Positions 1 through 5,893 of a DNA stretch of 11,013 nt are shown one piece after another (positions within the stretch are counted from its first letter, which is position 1; each line of letters opens with the position of its first letter). The stretch comes from an uncultured Sulfurimonas sp. (GTDB lineage Bacteria; Campylobacterota; Campylobacteria; Campylobacterales; Sulfurimonadaceae), in assembly GCA_937914675.1 (NCBI GenBank), contig CALDOC010000118.1:1-11013 (forward strand). The letters run 5' to 3'. Below the pieces are notes generated by a model that saw only the letters and a list, made by a program, of their open reading frames with translations, made no database searches and had not been told where the DNA came from. Both the position numbers and the translations under genes were made by a program.

Positions 1-303
1 GGGATGACTCAGAGCGCTAAATATGAAGACCCTTTGAACGAGGGAGATTTTGGTCAAAAAGTAAATCCCGCCATCATGAGCGTCATTGTTGATAAAATTT
101 CACGTGACGATAGTGAACCAAAGATGAAGTTTGAACCAAATCATCCCGACGCTGACGCAAAAGGGTACGTTGCGTATCCAAATATTAATCCTGTGATAGA
201 AATGGCCGATTTGGTGGAAGCGACGCGCTCTTACCAAGCGAACGTGTCCGCGTTTCAAAGCGCGAAAGATATGGCGAACGCTTCAATTTCGCTGTTACAA
301 TAA
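1..303 (+). CDS. flgC: Flagellar basal-body rod protein FlgC, C-terminal part (5' end outside the window)
   Basis: FlgC is a proximal rod subunit of the flagellar basal body, in the periplasm, exported by the flagellar type III apparatus. The visible 100 codons cover the conserved C-terminal half: the stretch VAYPNINPVIEMADLVEATR (about residues 56-75 counted from the ATG at base 4), then SYQANVSAFQSAKDMA, is the classic FlgC/FlgB C-terminal helix that packs in the rod. The frame is open from base 1 and full FlgC is usually 140-165 residues, so the ATG at base 4 is very probably an internal methionine and the real start lies upstream. It is followed by fliE and a penicillin-binding protein gene, the order I recall from Campylobacter and relatives. 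Confidence 0.95.
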   Translation, partial: GMTQSAKYEDPLNEGDFGQKVNPAIMSVIVDKISRDDSEPKMKFEPNHPDADAKGYVAYPNINPVIEMADLVEATRSYQANVSAFQSAKDMANASISLLQ

Positions 304-318
304 TGAAGGGGAGTGAAA

Positions 319-369
319 ATGTTTACGATATTTAGCGAAAACTCTCCTTACTCAAGGAGTGCGTTATGA
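319..369 (+). CDS. Candidate 16-residue leader peptide coupling flgC and fliE
   Basis: This is a short frame between flgC and fliE: ATG at 319, product MFTIFSENSPYSRSAL, stop TGA at 367-369. A strong Shine-Dalgarno-like run (AAGGGGAG, 306-313) ends 5 bases before the ATG. The stop overlaps the fliE start as ATGA (366-369), the usual sign of translational coupling. The frame also runs through the hairpin that covers the fliE ribosome binding site, so ribosomes translating it would melt that hairpin. I recognise no homolog, and the peptide may have no function beyond being translated. The alternative is that the ATG and purine run occur by chance. The exact stop/start overlap argues against chance but does not prove expression. 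Confidence 0.5.
   Translation: MFTIFSENSPYSRSAL
344..359 (+). promoter_or_regulatory. RNA hairpin sequestering the fliE Shine-Dalgarno sequence
   Basis: CTCCTT (344-349) and AAGGAG (354-359) are perfect reverse complements separated by the 4-base loop ACTC. AAGGAG is the only good ribosome binding site for fliE, 6 bases before its ATG at 366, so in the mRNA the stem would block initiation unless opened. Pairing just outside the stem is weak. Because the stem is short, a thermometer-like or ribosome-opened switch is possible. That role is inference; the complementarity is seen directly. Confidence 0.5.
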
Positions 370-674
370 ATAATCTTGGAAGGATAGCCGGAACGTCAAC
401 TGCCGACTTTCTAAAACAAAAGAGTACAGTCGAAGGAGGCAACGCTAGCGCTGGCGGCGCTTTTGCCGAACAACTTAAATTTGCTCTTAATGAAGCCAAT
501 GAGTTGCAAGAAGATAAAACTCAAGCCATATCGGATATGGCGACTGGCCAAGTAAAAGATTTGCATCAAGCCGCTTTGGCGATTGGCAAAGCGGAAACAA
601 GCATGAAACTAATGCTTGAAATAAGAAATAAAGCTCTTAGCGCATACAAAGAGTTGGGTAGAACTCAATTATAA
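366..674 (+). CDS. fliE: Flagellar hook-basal body complex protein FliE
   Basis: FliE is the small periplasmic subunit joining the MS ring to the proximal rod and is an early substrate of flagellar type III export. The 102-residue length is typical. The N-terminal third is polar and Ala/Ser/Gly-rich. From about residue 30 it is helical: FAEQLKFALNEANELQ, then the conserved TGQVKDLHQAALAIGKAETSMKLMLEIRNKALSAYKEL typical of FliE (quoted in shortened sense: GQVKDLHQA and RNKALSAYKE are the anchor motifs). The start is fixed by AAGGAG at 354-359, which lies in a hairpin and inside the overlapping 16-codon leader ORF. The TAA stop at 672-674 overlaps the presumed start region of the next gene. It belongs to the flgB-flgC-fliE operon. 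Confidence 0.95.
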   Translation: MNNLGRIAGTSTADFLKQKSTVEGGNASAGGAFAEQLKFALNEANELQEDKTQAISDMATGQVKDLHQAALAIGKAETSMKLMLEIRNKALSAYKELGRTQL

Positions 675-721
675 ATCGTAACAAAAGCAAAAAAATACTT
701 CTCCTATATATTCTTATAGGC

Positions 722-2470
722 GTGGCGTTTAGTATCTTTTTAATTGTCATGCTCCTCAACTCGCTCAAATCTCGAAGAACGCCGTCTTTGTACGCGACGG
801 AGAGTCTACACTCCGGTAGAGGCTCCATCATCAGCGCGGACAACTTTCACTTGGCAACCACTCAAAAACTTTATAAAGCCGTTGTCAATACAAGATACAT
901 CGACCCGCAAAAAGAAGAACTCTTCATTCAATTGTTTCACATATATTCGGGCATCGACATTGAAGAAATCAAAGAAAAGTTAAAAAAGAGAAGAGGAGTG
1001 GTAGTTCTTAGTTATAACATTCCTCCCATTCAGGCCCAATACTTAAAAAAACTCTCTTTTGAGTTGAGACGTTTTAAAGTCTTTTTGGAACTTGTAAATT
1101 CAAAAACCGGTTATAAGTCGATACATGGGTTAAACATACTCGAGAGTGGAGAGAGTAGGGAGTATCCTTATGGAAACTTGCTTACTCCTATTTTAGGTTA
1201 TCCACACAAACTTGAAGAAGATGGATACACTCATGTTAGAGGCATAAAAGGTTTAGAAAAAAGATTTGACGCAGAGTTGTCTCCAAGGCAAGATGGTTCT
1301 AGCCGAGGCACTAGAGACGTAAATAGTTACATTATCTTAAACAAGGATAGCTTTACAAAAGCGAACATAAACGGGCTTGACATAAAACTAACCATACCCG
1401 TGGCTCTTCAGATAAAGATAGAAAGAATGCTCGATGAGATGAAACTCGATTTGGGGGCGAAGCAGATTATGATAGCCATCATGAACTCAAAAAACGGAGA
1501 TGTTTTAACTCTGGCTAGTTCAAATAGGTTTTTTCCCAAAGACATAAAATATAGCGATTATCCCTCTTTGAGAAGCGCAATGATAGAGTATAGTTTTGAA
1601 CCCGGAAGCGTCATAAAGCCTTTGACCTTTTCTTTGCTTTTGGAAAAACATCTTGTAAATCCTTACGATTTGGTCAATGGTCACAACGGACGTTTTAAAA
1701 TCGGGAAAAAATTAATCACGGATGAACATCAATTTTCTTGGTTAAGCGCGGAAGACGTTATCGTTTACTCTTCAAACGTTGGAATGGCTCAACTCTCGCA
1801 AAAACTCTCCGGTTACGAGTTTCATGAGGGTCTTTACAAGTTTGGACTTTCTCAAAGATCCACTCTGGATTTGATTTATGAAAAAGTCGGTTCGATACCA
1901 AGTAGCAAAAGACTTGAAAATGAAATTTACAAAGCGACTTGTTCGTATGGCTATGGCATGAAAGCCAACCTTATGCAACTTCTTCGGGCTTATAGCGCGT
2001 TTAACAACAATGGAAATATGGTTTATCCAAAAATCGTAAAGAGTTTTGTGGATGAGTTTGGACAAGAAAAAGAGACTTTGTATAAAGAGCAAGTGAATGT
2101 TTTAAGCGGCGCCACGGCAGATAGAATGAAGCAGATTCTTGTAAAAACGGTAAATCAGGGAACTGGAAAAAAGGCTATAACAGAGGGTTTGCTTATAGGC
2201 GGAAAAACGGGAACGGCGCACATAGTTGAAGATGGTCAGTACGTCTCAAAGTACAACACGGCTTTTATGGGCTTTGCAAACGACAACAAGAACCGTTACT
2301 CAATCGGCGTGGTGGTGATTCAGCCAAACAAGAGCCAATTTGCCTCGCAAACCGCCGTGCCCGTCTTTAAAGAAGCGGTCGACATTATGATCGAAGATGG
2401 ATATTTGACTCCTCGTTTAAACCCAAATGTTGTCAAGCAGCCTAGTGTTTCCAACCATAGCCTCCACTAG
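722..2470 (+). CDS. ftsI: Class B penicillin-binding protein, FtsI/PBP3-like D,D-transpeptidase
   Basis: This is a peptidoglycan transpeptidase that cross-links septal or cell-wall peptides in the periplasm, anchored by one N-terminal membrane helix. All three active-site motifs are present (numbered from the GTG at 722): SVIK with nucleophile S296 and K299, SSN at 350-352, and KTG at 495-497. The RGSI motif at 33-36 starts the class B N-terminal domain. About 582 residues fits FtsI (E. coli PBP3 is 588). The start is doubtful. From GTG 722 the membrane helix is cut short and there is no spaced Shine-Dalgarno. The same frame is open back to 662 and encodes NRNKSKKILLLYILIG before residue 1, a proper positive-then-hydrophobic anchor beginning at an ATA (671-673) that overlaps the fliE stop. 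The real start is therefore probably 671. The last 17 codons overlap panC on the other strand. C. jejuni has pbpB at the same place after fliE, as I recall. Confidence 0.9.
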   Translation: MAFSIFLIVMLLNSLKSRRTPSLYATESLHSGRGSIISADNFHLATTQKLYKAVVNTRYIDPQKEELFIQLFHIYSGIDIEEIKEKLKKRRGVVVLSYNIPPIQAQYLKKLSFELRRFKVFLELVNSKTGYKSIHGLNILESGESREYPYGNLLTPILGYPHKLEEDGYTHVRGIKGLEKRFDAELSPRQDGSSRGTRDVNSYIILNKDSFTKANINGLDIKLTIPVALQIKIERMLDEMKLDLGAKQIMIAIMNSKNGDVLTLASSNRFFPKDIKYSDYPSLRSAMIEYSFEPGSVIKPLTFSLLLEKHLVNPYDLVNGHNGRFKIGKKLITDEHQFSWLSAEDVIVYSSNVGMAQLSQKLSGYEFHEGLYKFGLSQRSTLDLIYEKVGSIPSSKRLENEIYKATCSYGYGMKANLMQLLRAYSAFNNNGNMVYPKIVKSFVDEFGQEKETLYKEQVNVLSGATADRMKQILVKTVNQGTGKKAITEGLLIGGKTGTAHIVEDGQYVSKYNTAFMGFANDNKNRYSIGVVVIQPNKSQFASQTAVPVFKEAVDIMIEDGYLTPRLNPNVVKQPSVSNHSLH

Positions 2471-3238
2471 CACGACGCTTTTAGCTATCTCGACTTTTTG
2501 TATAACCTCAAAATCACGGTTTAAAATTTCAACGTAACTAACTTCCAAAGGCGCTAAAATTTCTCTCATTTTGAGCTTTATCTCTTCTACGTTTAAAGAG
2601 TTTTCCATAATCATTCTTGACGCCAAATGAAGCGACTTGGAAATCTTTAAAGCGTCTTTTCTCTCACTGGCGCTTAGATACATGTTTCTACTGCTAAGAG
2701 CCAAACCGTCACTCTCTCGAACCGTATTGACGGGGACGATTTCCACGCTCATAAATAGCTGTTTCACCATAAGAGTGACGAGGTTCAACTGTTGCGCGTC
2801 TTTTTTCCCAAAATAGGCTTTTGAAGGGTTGACAATGTTTAGTAATTTCATAACGACCGTGAGCACGCCAGAAAAATGTCCTGGTCTTGTAGCTCCTTCT
2901 AAAACGTAGCCTCTAACTTTAGGCGCTTGCAGAGTCGCTTCGTCAGAGCCGTACATATCTTCTCTGTTAGGTAAAAAAAGCACGTCCACTCCAGAGATGG
3001 AGCATATTTTTGTATCCGCCTCATGCCGAGAAGGATATTTGTCCAAATCTTCACCTTTTAAAAACTGCGTAGGATTTACAAAGATTGAGACTACCACCAG
3101 TTCATTGTCTTTTTTTGCGTTTCTTATGAGAGAAACATGTCCTTCATGAAGGGCGCCCATCGTTGGCACGAAACCGACAGTTTTGCATTGAGCGCTCAAA
3201 TACTCTTTTAACTCTAATGGTTTTGTAATAATCTTCAT
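2417..3238 (-). CDS. panC: Pantothenate synthetase (pantoate-beta-alanine ligase)
   Basis: PanC condenses pantoate and beta-alanine with ATP through a pantoyl-adenylate intermediate, the last step of pantothenate (vitamin B5, CoA precursor) synthesis in the cytoplasm. The protein is full length at 273 residues. Seen in order: FVPTMGALHEGH with the nucleotide-binding HEGH at 31-34, FVNPTQF at 53-59, GKKDAQQ at 144-150, and the KMSKS-like loop LSSRNMYLS at 181-189. The start has an AGAGG ribosome binding site (complement of 3245-3249). It diverges from prfB across a 51-base gap. The 3' end overlaps the ftsI 3' end by 54 bases, leaving no room for a terminator on either side. It stands alone here, with no panB or panD in view. 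Confidence 0.95.
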   Translation of the reverse strand: MKIITKPLELKEYLSAQCKTVGFVPTMGALHEGHVSLIRNAKKDNELVVVSIFVNPTQFLKGEDLDKYPSRHEADTKICSISGVDVLFLPNREDMYGSDEATLQAPKVRGYVLEGATRPGHFSGVLTVVMKLLNIVNPSKAYFGKKDAQQLNLVTLMVKQLFMSVEIVPVNTVRESDGLALSSRNMYLSASERKDALKISKSLHLASRMIMENSLNVEEIKLKMREILAPLEVSYVEILNRDFEVIQKVEIAKSVVLVEAMVGNTRLLDNIWV

Positions 3239-3252
3239 TTTAAGCCTCTATC

Positions 3253-3274
3253 TTATATAATCGCAATTATATAA
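3253..3274. promoter_or_regulatory. Palindromic divergent promoter region between panC and prfB
   Basis: TTATATAAT (3253-3261) and ATTATATAA (3266-3274) are a perfect 9-bp inverted repeat around CGCA. Each arm contains a consensus -10 hexamer TATAAT: plus strand 3256-3261 for prfB, minus strand 3271-3266 for panC. Predicted start sites (about 3268 and 3259) give leaders of roughly 21-22 bases on both sides. The -35 windows fall near the opposite gene's start codon and match the consensus poorly, which is common in Campylobacterota. Polymerase on one promoter would mask the other. An alternative is that the palindrome is a repressor site. Confidence 0.55.
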
Positions 3275-3289
3275 CAAATAGGTTTATTT

Positions 3290-4387
3290 ATGGATAACTA
3301 CGAATATACGGAATTATTAAAAAACGTAAAGATAAAATTACGCAATATTGCTGGCGTTGTGGAGCCGGAGAAAATAAAAGTACGACTTCTTGCAATAAAA
3401 GAGCTTGAAAACGAGCAGGAGTTTTGGACGAACGCGGAGAACGCCGCCAAAATTCAAAAAGAGAAAACGCAGCTGCAGAGAAAATTGAATAAATACAACG
3501 TAGCTAAAGAAGCGGTTGAAGACGCCATAGAGCTTTACGCCATGGCCAAAGACGAGAATGACGAGGAGTCCATAGAAACGCTTTACGGGGATGCCGCCAA
3601 CCTAGAAAATCAAATACGAGGAATGGAGATAGAGGTCCTGTTAAGCGGAGATAGCGACGCCAACAACGCCATACTTTCCATTCATCCGGGAGCGGGAGGA
3701 ACCGAAAGTCAAGATTGGGCTGAAATACTACTGCGAATGTACAAAAACTGGGCTCAAAGACGAGGTTTTGTCGTGGAAGTTCTTGACTATCAAAGTGGCG
3801 AAGAAGCTGGGATAAAAGACGTGTCAATAATCATCAAAGGTGAAAACGCCTATGGCTACTTAAAAGTGGAAAATGGAATCCATAGACTTGTCCGCATATC
3901 TCCATTTGATTCAAACGCCAAACGCCATACGTCGTTTAGCTCCGTCATGGTCTCTCCAGAGGTCGACGACGACATAAACATCGTCATAGAGGATAAAGAC
4001 ATTCGCATAGACACTTACCGCTCAAGCGGAGCCGGAGGACAGCATGTCAACAAAACCGAATCCGCAATTAGAATAACGCACATAGAGACGAACGTGGTGG
4101 TGCAATGCCAAAACGATAGAAGCCAGCATAGAAACAAAGCGACCGCCATGAAGATGCTAAAATCACGGCTGTACGAACTAGAACTGGAAACTCAAAAAGC
4201 AAAAGAGTCGGGCGTATCTAAAAGCGAAATAGGGTGGGGACATCAGATTCGTTCGTACGTTATGCAACCGTATCAACAAGTAAAAGATACGAGAAGCCAT
4301 GAAGCCTATTCAAACGTGTCGGCAATCCTTGATGGCGACATAGATCAGATGATAGAGGACGTTTTAATCGCTCAAAATAAGCAATAA
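3290..4387 (+). CDS. prfB: Peptide chain release factor 2 (RF2)
   Basis: RF2 recognises UGA and UAA in the ribosomal A site and triggers hydrolysis of the finished peptide. The 365 residues equal the E. coli length. Seen: a helical N-terminal domain (1-115), HPGAGGTESQDWAE at about 132-145, the stop-codon-reading tripeptide SPF at 204-206, which marks RF2 rather than RF1, and the catalytic GGQ at 249-251 in SSGAGGQHVNKTESA. The frame is continuous, without the in-frame UGA and programmed +1 frameshift that autoregulates prfB in E. coli and many bacteria. As I recall, Campylobacter and Helicobacter also lack it. The ribosome binding site is weak (TAGG, 3279-3282). The gene converges on the rsuA-like gene with only 5 bases between them. 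Confidence 0.97.
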   Translation: MDNYEYTELLKNVKIKLRNIAGVVEPEKIKVRLLAIKELENEQEFWTNAENAAKIQKEKTQLQRKLNKYNVAKEAVEDAIELYAMAKDENDEESIETLYGDAANLENQIRGMEIEVLLSGDSDANNAILSIHPGAGGTESQDWAEILLRMYKNWAQRRGFVVEVLDYQSGEEAGIKDVSIIIKGENAYGYLKVENGIHRLVRISPFDSNAKRHTSFSSVMVSPEVDDDINIVIEDKDIRIDTYRSSGAGGQHVNKTESAIRITHIETNVVVQCQNDRSQHRNKATAMKMLKSRLYELELETQKAKESGVSKSEIGWGHQIRSYVMQPYQQVKDTRSHEAYSNVSAILDGDIDQMIEDVLIAQNKQ

Positions 4388-4392
4388 AACAT

Positions 4393-5097
4393 TCACTCTA
4401 GAATCAAAAACGCTTCATCCAAAATTTTGTATTCGCCAAACGCCAAATCTTCTACGGCGTAATTGGCGAATTTGACTCTGTGAAGCTTGATTACTTTGTT
4501 GCCTACGGCTCCAAACATTCTCTTCACTTGATGGTACTTGCCCTCATGAATCTCCAATCTTACAAGGGTTTCGCCGAGAATCTCCATTTTCGCATGGTGA
4601 AGCGGTTTTGTTTCACCTTTTAAAGTCAGTGCTCCGCTTGAAAATAGTTTCTCCTCATCGCCTCTTAACGCTTGAGCGAGTGTCACTTCGTAAAGTTTGG
4701 GCATGTCGCTTTTTGGACTGCTAAGCTTGTGGTTGAGAGAGCCGTCGTCCGTAAGCAAGATCGCGCCGGTCGTGTCGCCGTCGAGTCTTCCAATGGTGGA
4801 CATTTTTGGATTTCTTTTTTGCCAACGCTCAGGTAACATTGAGTATATCAGAACTCCAACGTCGTCATGAGAGCAAATGACTCCACTCGGTTTGTTCATC
4901 AATATAGTTAATTTTTCAGGGTCAAGAGCGATTTCATCTACTGTAACTTCAGAATGATAAGCCTTTTTGTTCGTCTCGAAAACTCTAACTCCATTGACGC
5001 AAACTCTAAAGGTTTTGAGAAATTTTTTCGCTTCGCTTCTTGAACAATACCCCAAACTTGAGAGGTGCGCGTCCACTCTTTTATGACTGTTTTGCAT
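4393..5097 (-). CDS. rsuA: RsuA/RluB/E/F-family rRNA pseudouridine synthase
   Basis: This enzyme isomerises one uridine to pseudouridine in rRNA. An S4 RNA-binding domain occupies about residues 6-53 (RVDAHLSSLGYCSRSEAKKF). The catalytic domain has GRLDGDTTG at 103-111 with the nucleophile D106, followed by ILLTDDG, and EGKYHQVKRMFGAVGN at 185-200. The 234 residues and the KYHQVKRM motif fit RsuA (16S position 516 in E. coli) or RluE best. The exact target cannot be read from sequence, so the symbol is tentative. It lies 15 bases behind the small Met/Gln-rich gene and is probably cotranscribed with it. No close ribosome binding site is visible before the ATG, which suggests coupling. Its 3' end abuts prfB without a terminator. 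Confidence 0.85.
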   Translation of the reverse strand: MQNSHKRVDAHLSSLGYCSRSEAKKFLKTFRVCVNGVRVFETNKKAYHSEVTVDEIALDPEKLTILMNKPSGVICSHDDVGVLIYSMLPERWQKRNPKMSTIGRLDGDTTGAILLTDDGSLNHKLSSPKSDMPKLYEVTLAQALRGDEEKLFSSGALTLKGETKPLHHAKMEILGETLVRLEIHEGKYHQVKRMFGAVGNKVIKLHRVKFANYAVEDLAFGEYKILDEAFLILE

Positions 5098-5112
5098 TTG
5101 TTGCGCGACTCT

Positions 5113-5433
5113 TTACGCGTATACGCTAAATGACGATGGATACGTTGAGGTAGAGCTTGTCTGTGTAGGTTTTAAAATATCCATAATGGCTCCCGTTAAA
5201 TCTTCGACGCTCATGTTCGCCGTTTCTATCTGAGCTATTTGAGACATAGCGTCCTTTCTAGCCGTTGGGTCAAGGGTTTGCATAAGAGAACTAATGTCTG
5301 TTTTAGTCTCTTGGGGAAGAGTTTGCATAGTTTCTTGCATCATTTTTCTCATTCCACCTCCTTGACCACTACCCGTGCCATCCATTTTTCTCATCTGAGT
5401 TTGTTGCATTGAAGCCGTTGAACTTACATCCAT
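5113..5433 (-). CDS. Small Met/Gln-rich hypothetical protein
   Basis: I do not recognise this gene as a named family. The product is 106 residues. I chose the ATG at 5433 rather than the in-frame ATG at 5448 because AAAGGA (complement of 5440-5445) lies 6 bases before it, whereas the upstream ATG overlaps that site. The N-terminal third is Ser, Met, Gln and Gly-rich (MDVSSTASMQQTQMRKMDG, then a GSGQGGG linker). Residues from about 28 to 90 are likely helical (MRKMMQETMQTL, SLMQTLDPTARKDAMSQIAQ, MSVEDLTGAIMDIL). The tail is Ser/Thr-rich. It has no signal peptide or membrane segment and no clear EF-hand, although the layout recalls small Met-rich calcium-binding-like proteins of this phylum. 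It lies between a lipoprotein gene and rsuA on the same strand. Confidence 0.75.
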   Translation of the reverse strand: MDVSSTASMQQTQMRKMDGTGSGQGGGMRKMMQETMQTLPQETKTDISSLMQTLDPTARKDAMSQIAQIETANMSVEDLTGAIMDILKPTQTSSTSTYPSSFSVYA

Positions 5434-5478
5434 AATTTGTCCTTTCATACTCGAATTTAATAGTCTATATGTAAGGCT

Positions 5479-5506
5479 ATTATATTATTTTGTATCTTTG
5501 TCTAAA
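5479..5506 (-). promoter_or_regulatory. Candidate sigma70 promoter for the Met/Gln-rich gene and rsuA
   Basis: On the minus strand a consensus TATAAT (complement of 5479-5484) lies about 45 bases before the ATG at 5433, directly after the lipoprotein stop codon. A weak -35-like TTTAGA (complement of 5501-5506) is 16 bases upstream, inside the lipoprotein gene. The pair could give the downstream genes their own transcript. Confidence 0.4.
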
Positions 5507-5637
5507 CCTCTTAAAGATTCAGAGGAGGCTTTGTTAGCTCTCTCATAAGCTTTATCGTCATGATAAACGTCTTTACCAGAACAAGCGCCGATGCTAAGCC
5601 CTAAAATAATTAATACGCCAAATGTAAATATTTTCAT
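5485..5637 (-). CDS. Small lipoprotein, 50 residues
   Basis: A short gene on the minus strand. The product begins MKIFTFGVLIILGLSIGACS, a textbook lipoprotein signal: K2, a hydrophobic core at 3-15, and the lipobox IGAC with the lipidated cysteine at 19. The mature part is only about 32 residues, charged and helical (KDVYHDDKAYERANKASSES, then a tail ending DKDTK). Signal peptidase II would cleave before C19, leaving a peptide tethered to a membrane. The start is set by GGAG (complement of 5644-5647), 6 bases before the ATG, with an extended -10 upstream. The family is not known to me. Size and type recall entericidin-like or other tiny Campylobacterota lipoproteins, but nothing more specific is supported. 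It is the first of three same-strand genes. Confidence 0.75.
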   Translation of the reverse strand: MKIFTFGVLIILGLSIGACSGKDVYHDDKAYERANKASSESLRGLDKDTK

Positions 5638-5667
5638 GCATTTCTCCATTTCACAAATATTAAGAAG

Positions 5668-5676
5668 ATTATATCA
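5668..5676 (-). promoter_or_regulatory. Extended -10 promoter for the small lipoprotein gene
   Basis: The minus strand reads TGATATAAT (complement of 5668-5676), an extended -10 element (TGnTATAAT), 30 bases before the lipoprotein ATG. The -35 window (TAGTGA, complement of 5691-5696) is poor, as expected when an extended -10 is present. Confidence 0.5.
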
Positions 5677-5746
5677 TGTCGAAATTTTTTTCACTAGTAA
5701 AATCTAAAAGAGATTTGAAGTTATCAGTCTTTTATAAGGTAAAGAC

Positions 5747-5833
5747 ATGATTTTGGTTAGTAAGACAATGTTAGATTACTCGGAAGTTGTTACGACATAC
5801 AAGCTTTATGCAAAGTATATTATGGTTGGCTAA
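5747..5833 (+). CDS. Micro-ORF of 28 codons upstream of fic
   Basis: ATG at 5747, stop TAA at 5831-5833. AAGG (5736-5739) lies 7 bases before the ATG, a reasonable ribosome binding site. The peptide begins MILVSKTMLDYSEVVTTYKL and ends with a short hydrophobic tail. I recognise no family. It lacks the [ST]xxxE[GN] motif expected of a small Fic antitoxin, and the downstream Fic carries its own. It ends 60 bases before the Fic start. It may be a real small peptide, the 5' stub of a decayed gene, or chance. Confidence 0.25.
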   Translation: MILVSKTMLDYSEVVTTYKLYAKYIMVG

Positions 5834-5870
5834 TTTAAGTTAATGATTGCTAAAATAATGAAAATTTAGC
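5826..5870 (+). promoter_or_regulatory. Candidate fic promoter with an overlapping inverted repeat
   Basis: TTGGCT (5826-5831) and an extended -10-like TGC-TAAAAT (5848-5856) are 19 bases apart and would start transcription near 5863, about 31 bases before the fic ATG. GCTAAA (5849-5854) and TTTAGC (5865-5870) are an inverted repeat that spans the -10 and the start site, the usual position of a repressor site. TAAAATA (5851-5857) also pairs with TATTTTA (5871-5877). AT-rich DNA makes such repeats cheap, so this is only a candidate. Confidence 0.35.
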
Positions 5871-5893
5871 TATTTTATATTAAAAGGTACATA

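Noticed and set aside
3290..3400. Programmed +1 frameshift site in prfB
   Set aside because: The RF2 frame is continuous from ATG to stop and no in-frame TGA with an upstream Shine-Dalgarno-like motif is present near codon 25.
3504..3827. Minus-strand ORF of 107 codons inside prfB
   Set aside because: It is a shadow of the conserved RF2 frame; its Trp/Arg/Leu-rich composition is typical of antisense translation.
5638..5893. tRNA or other structured RNA gene in the gap before fic
   Set aside because: No T-loop (GTTCRANNC) or cloverleaf pattern is visible; only short AT-rich inverted repeats such as AAATCT/AGATTT (5700-5716) occur.
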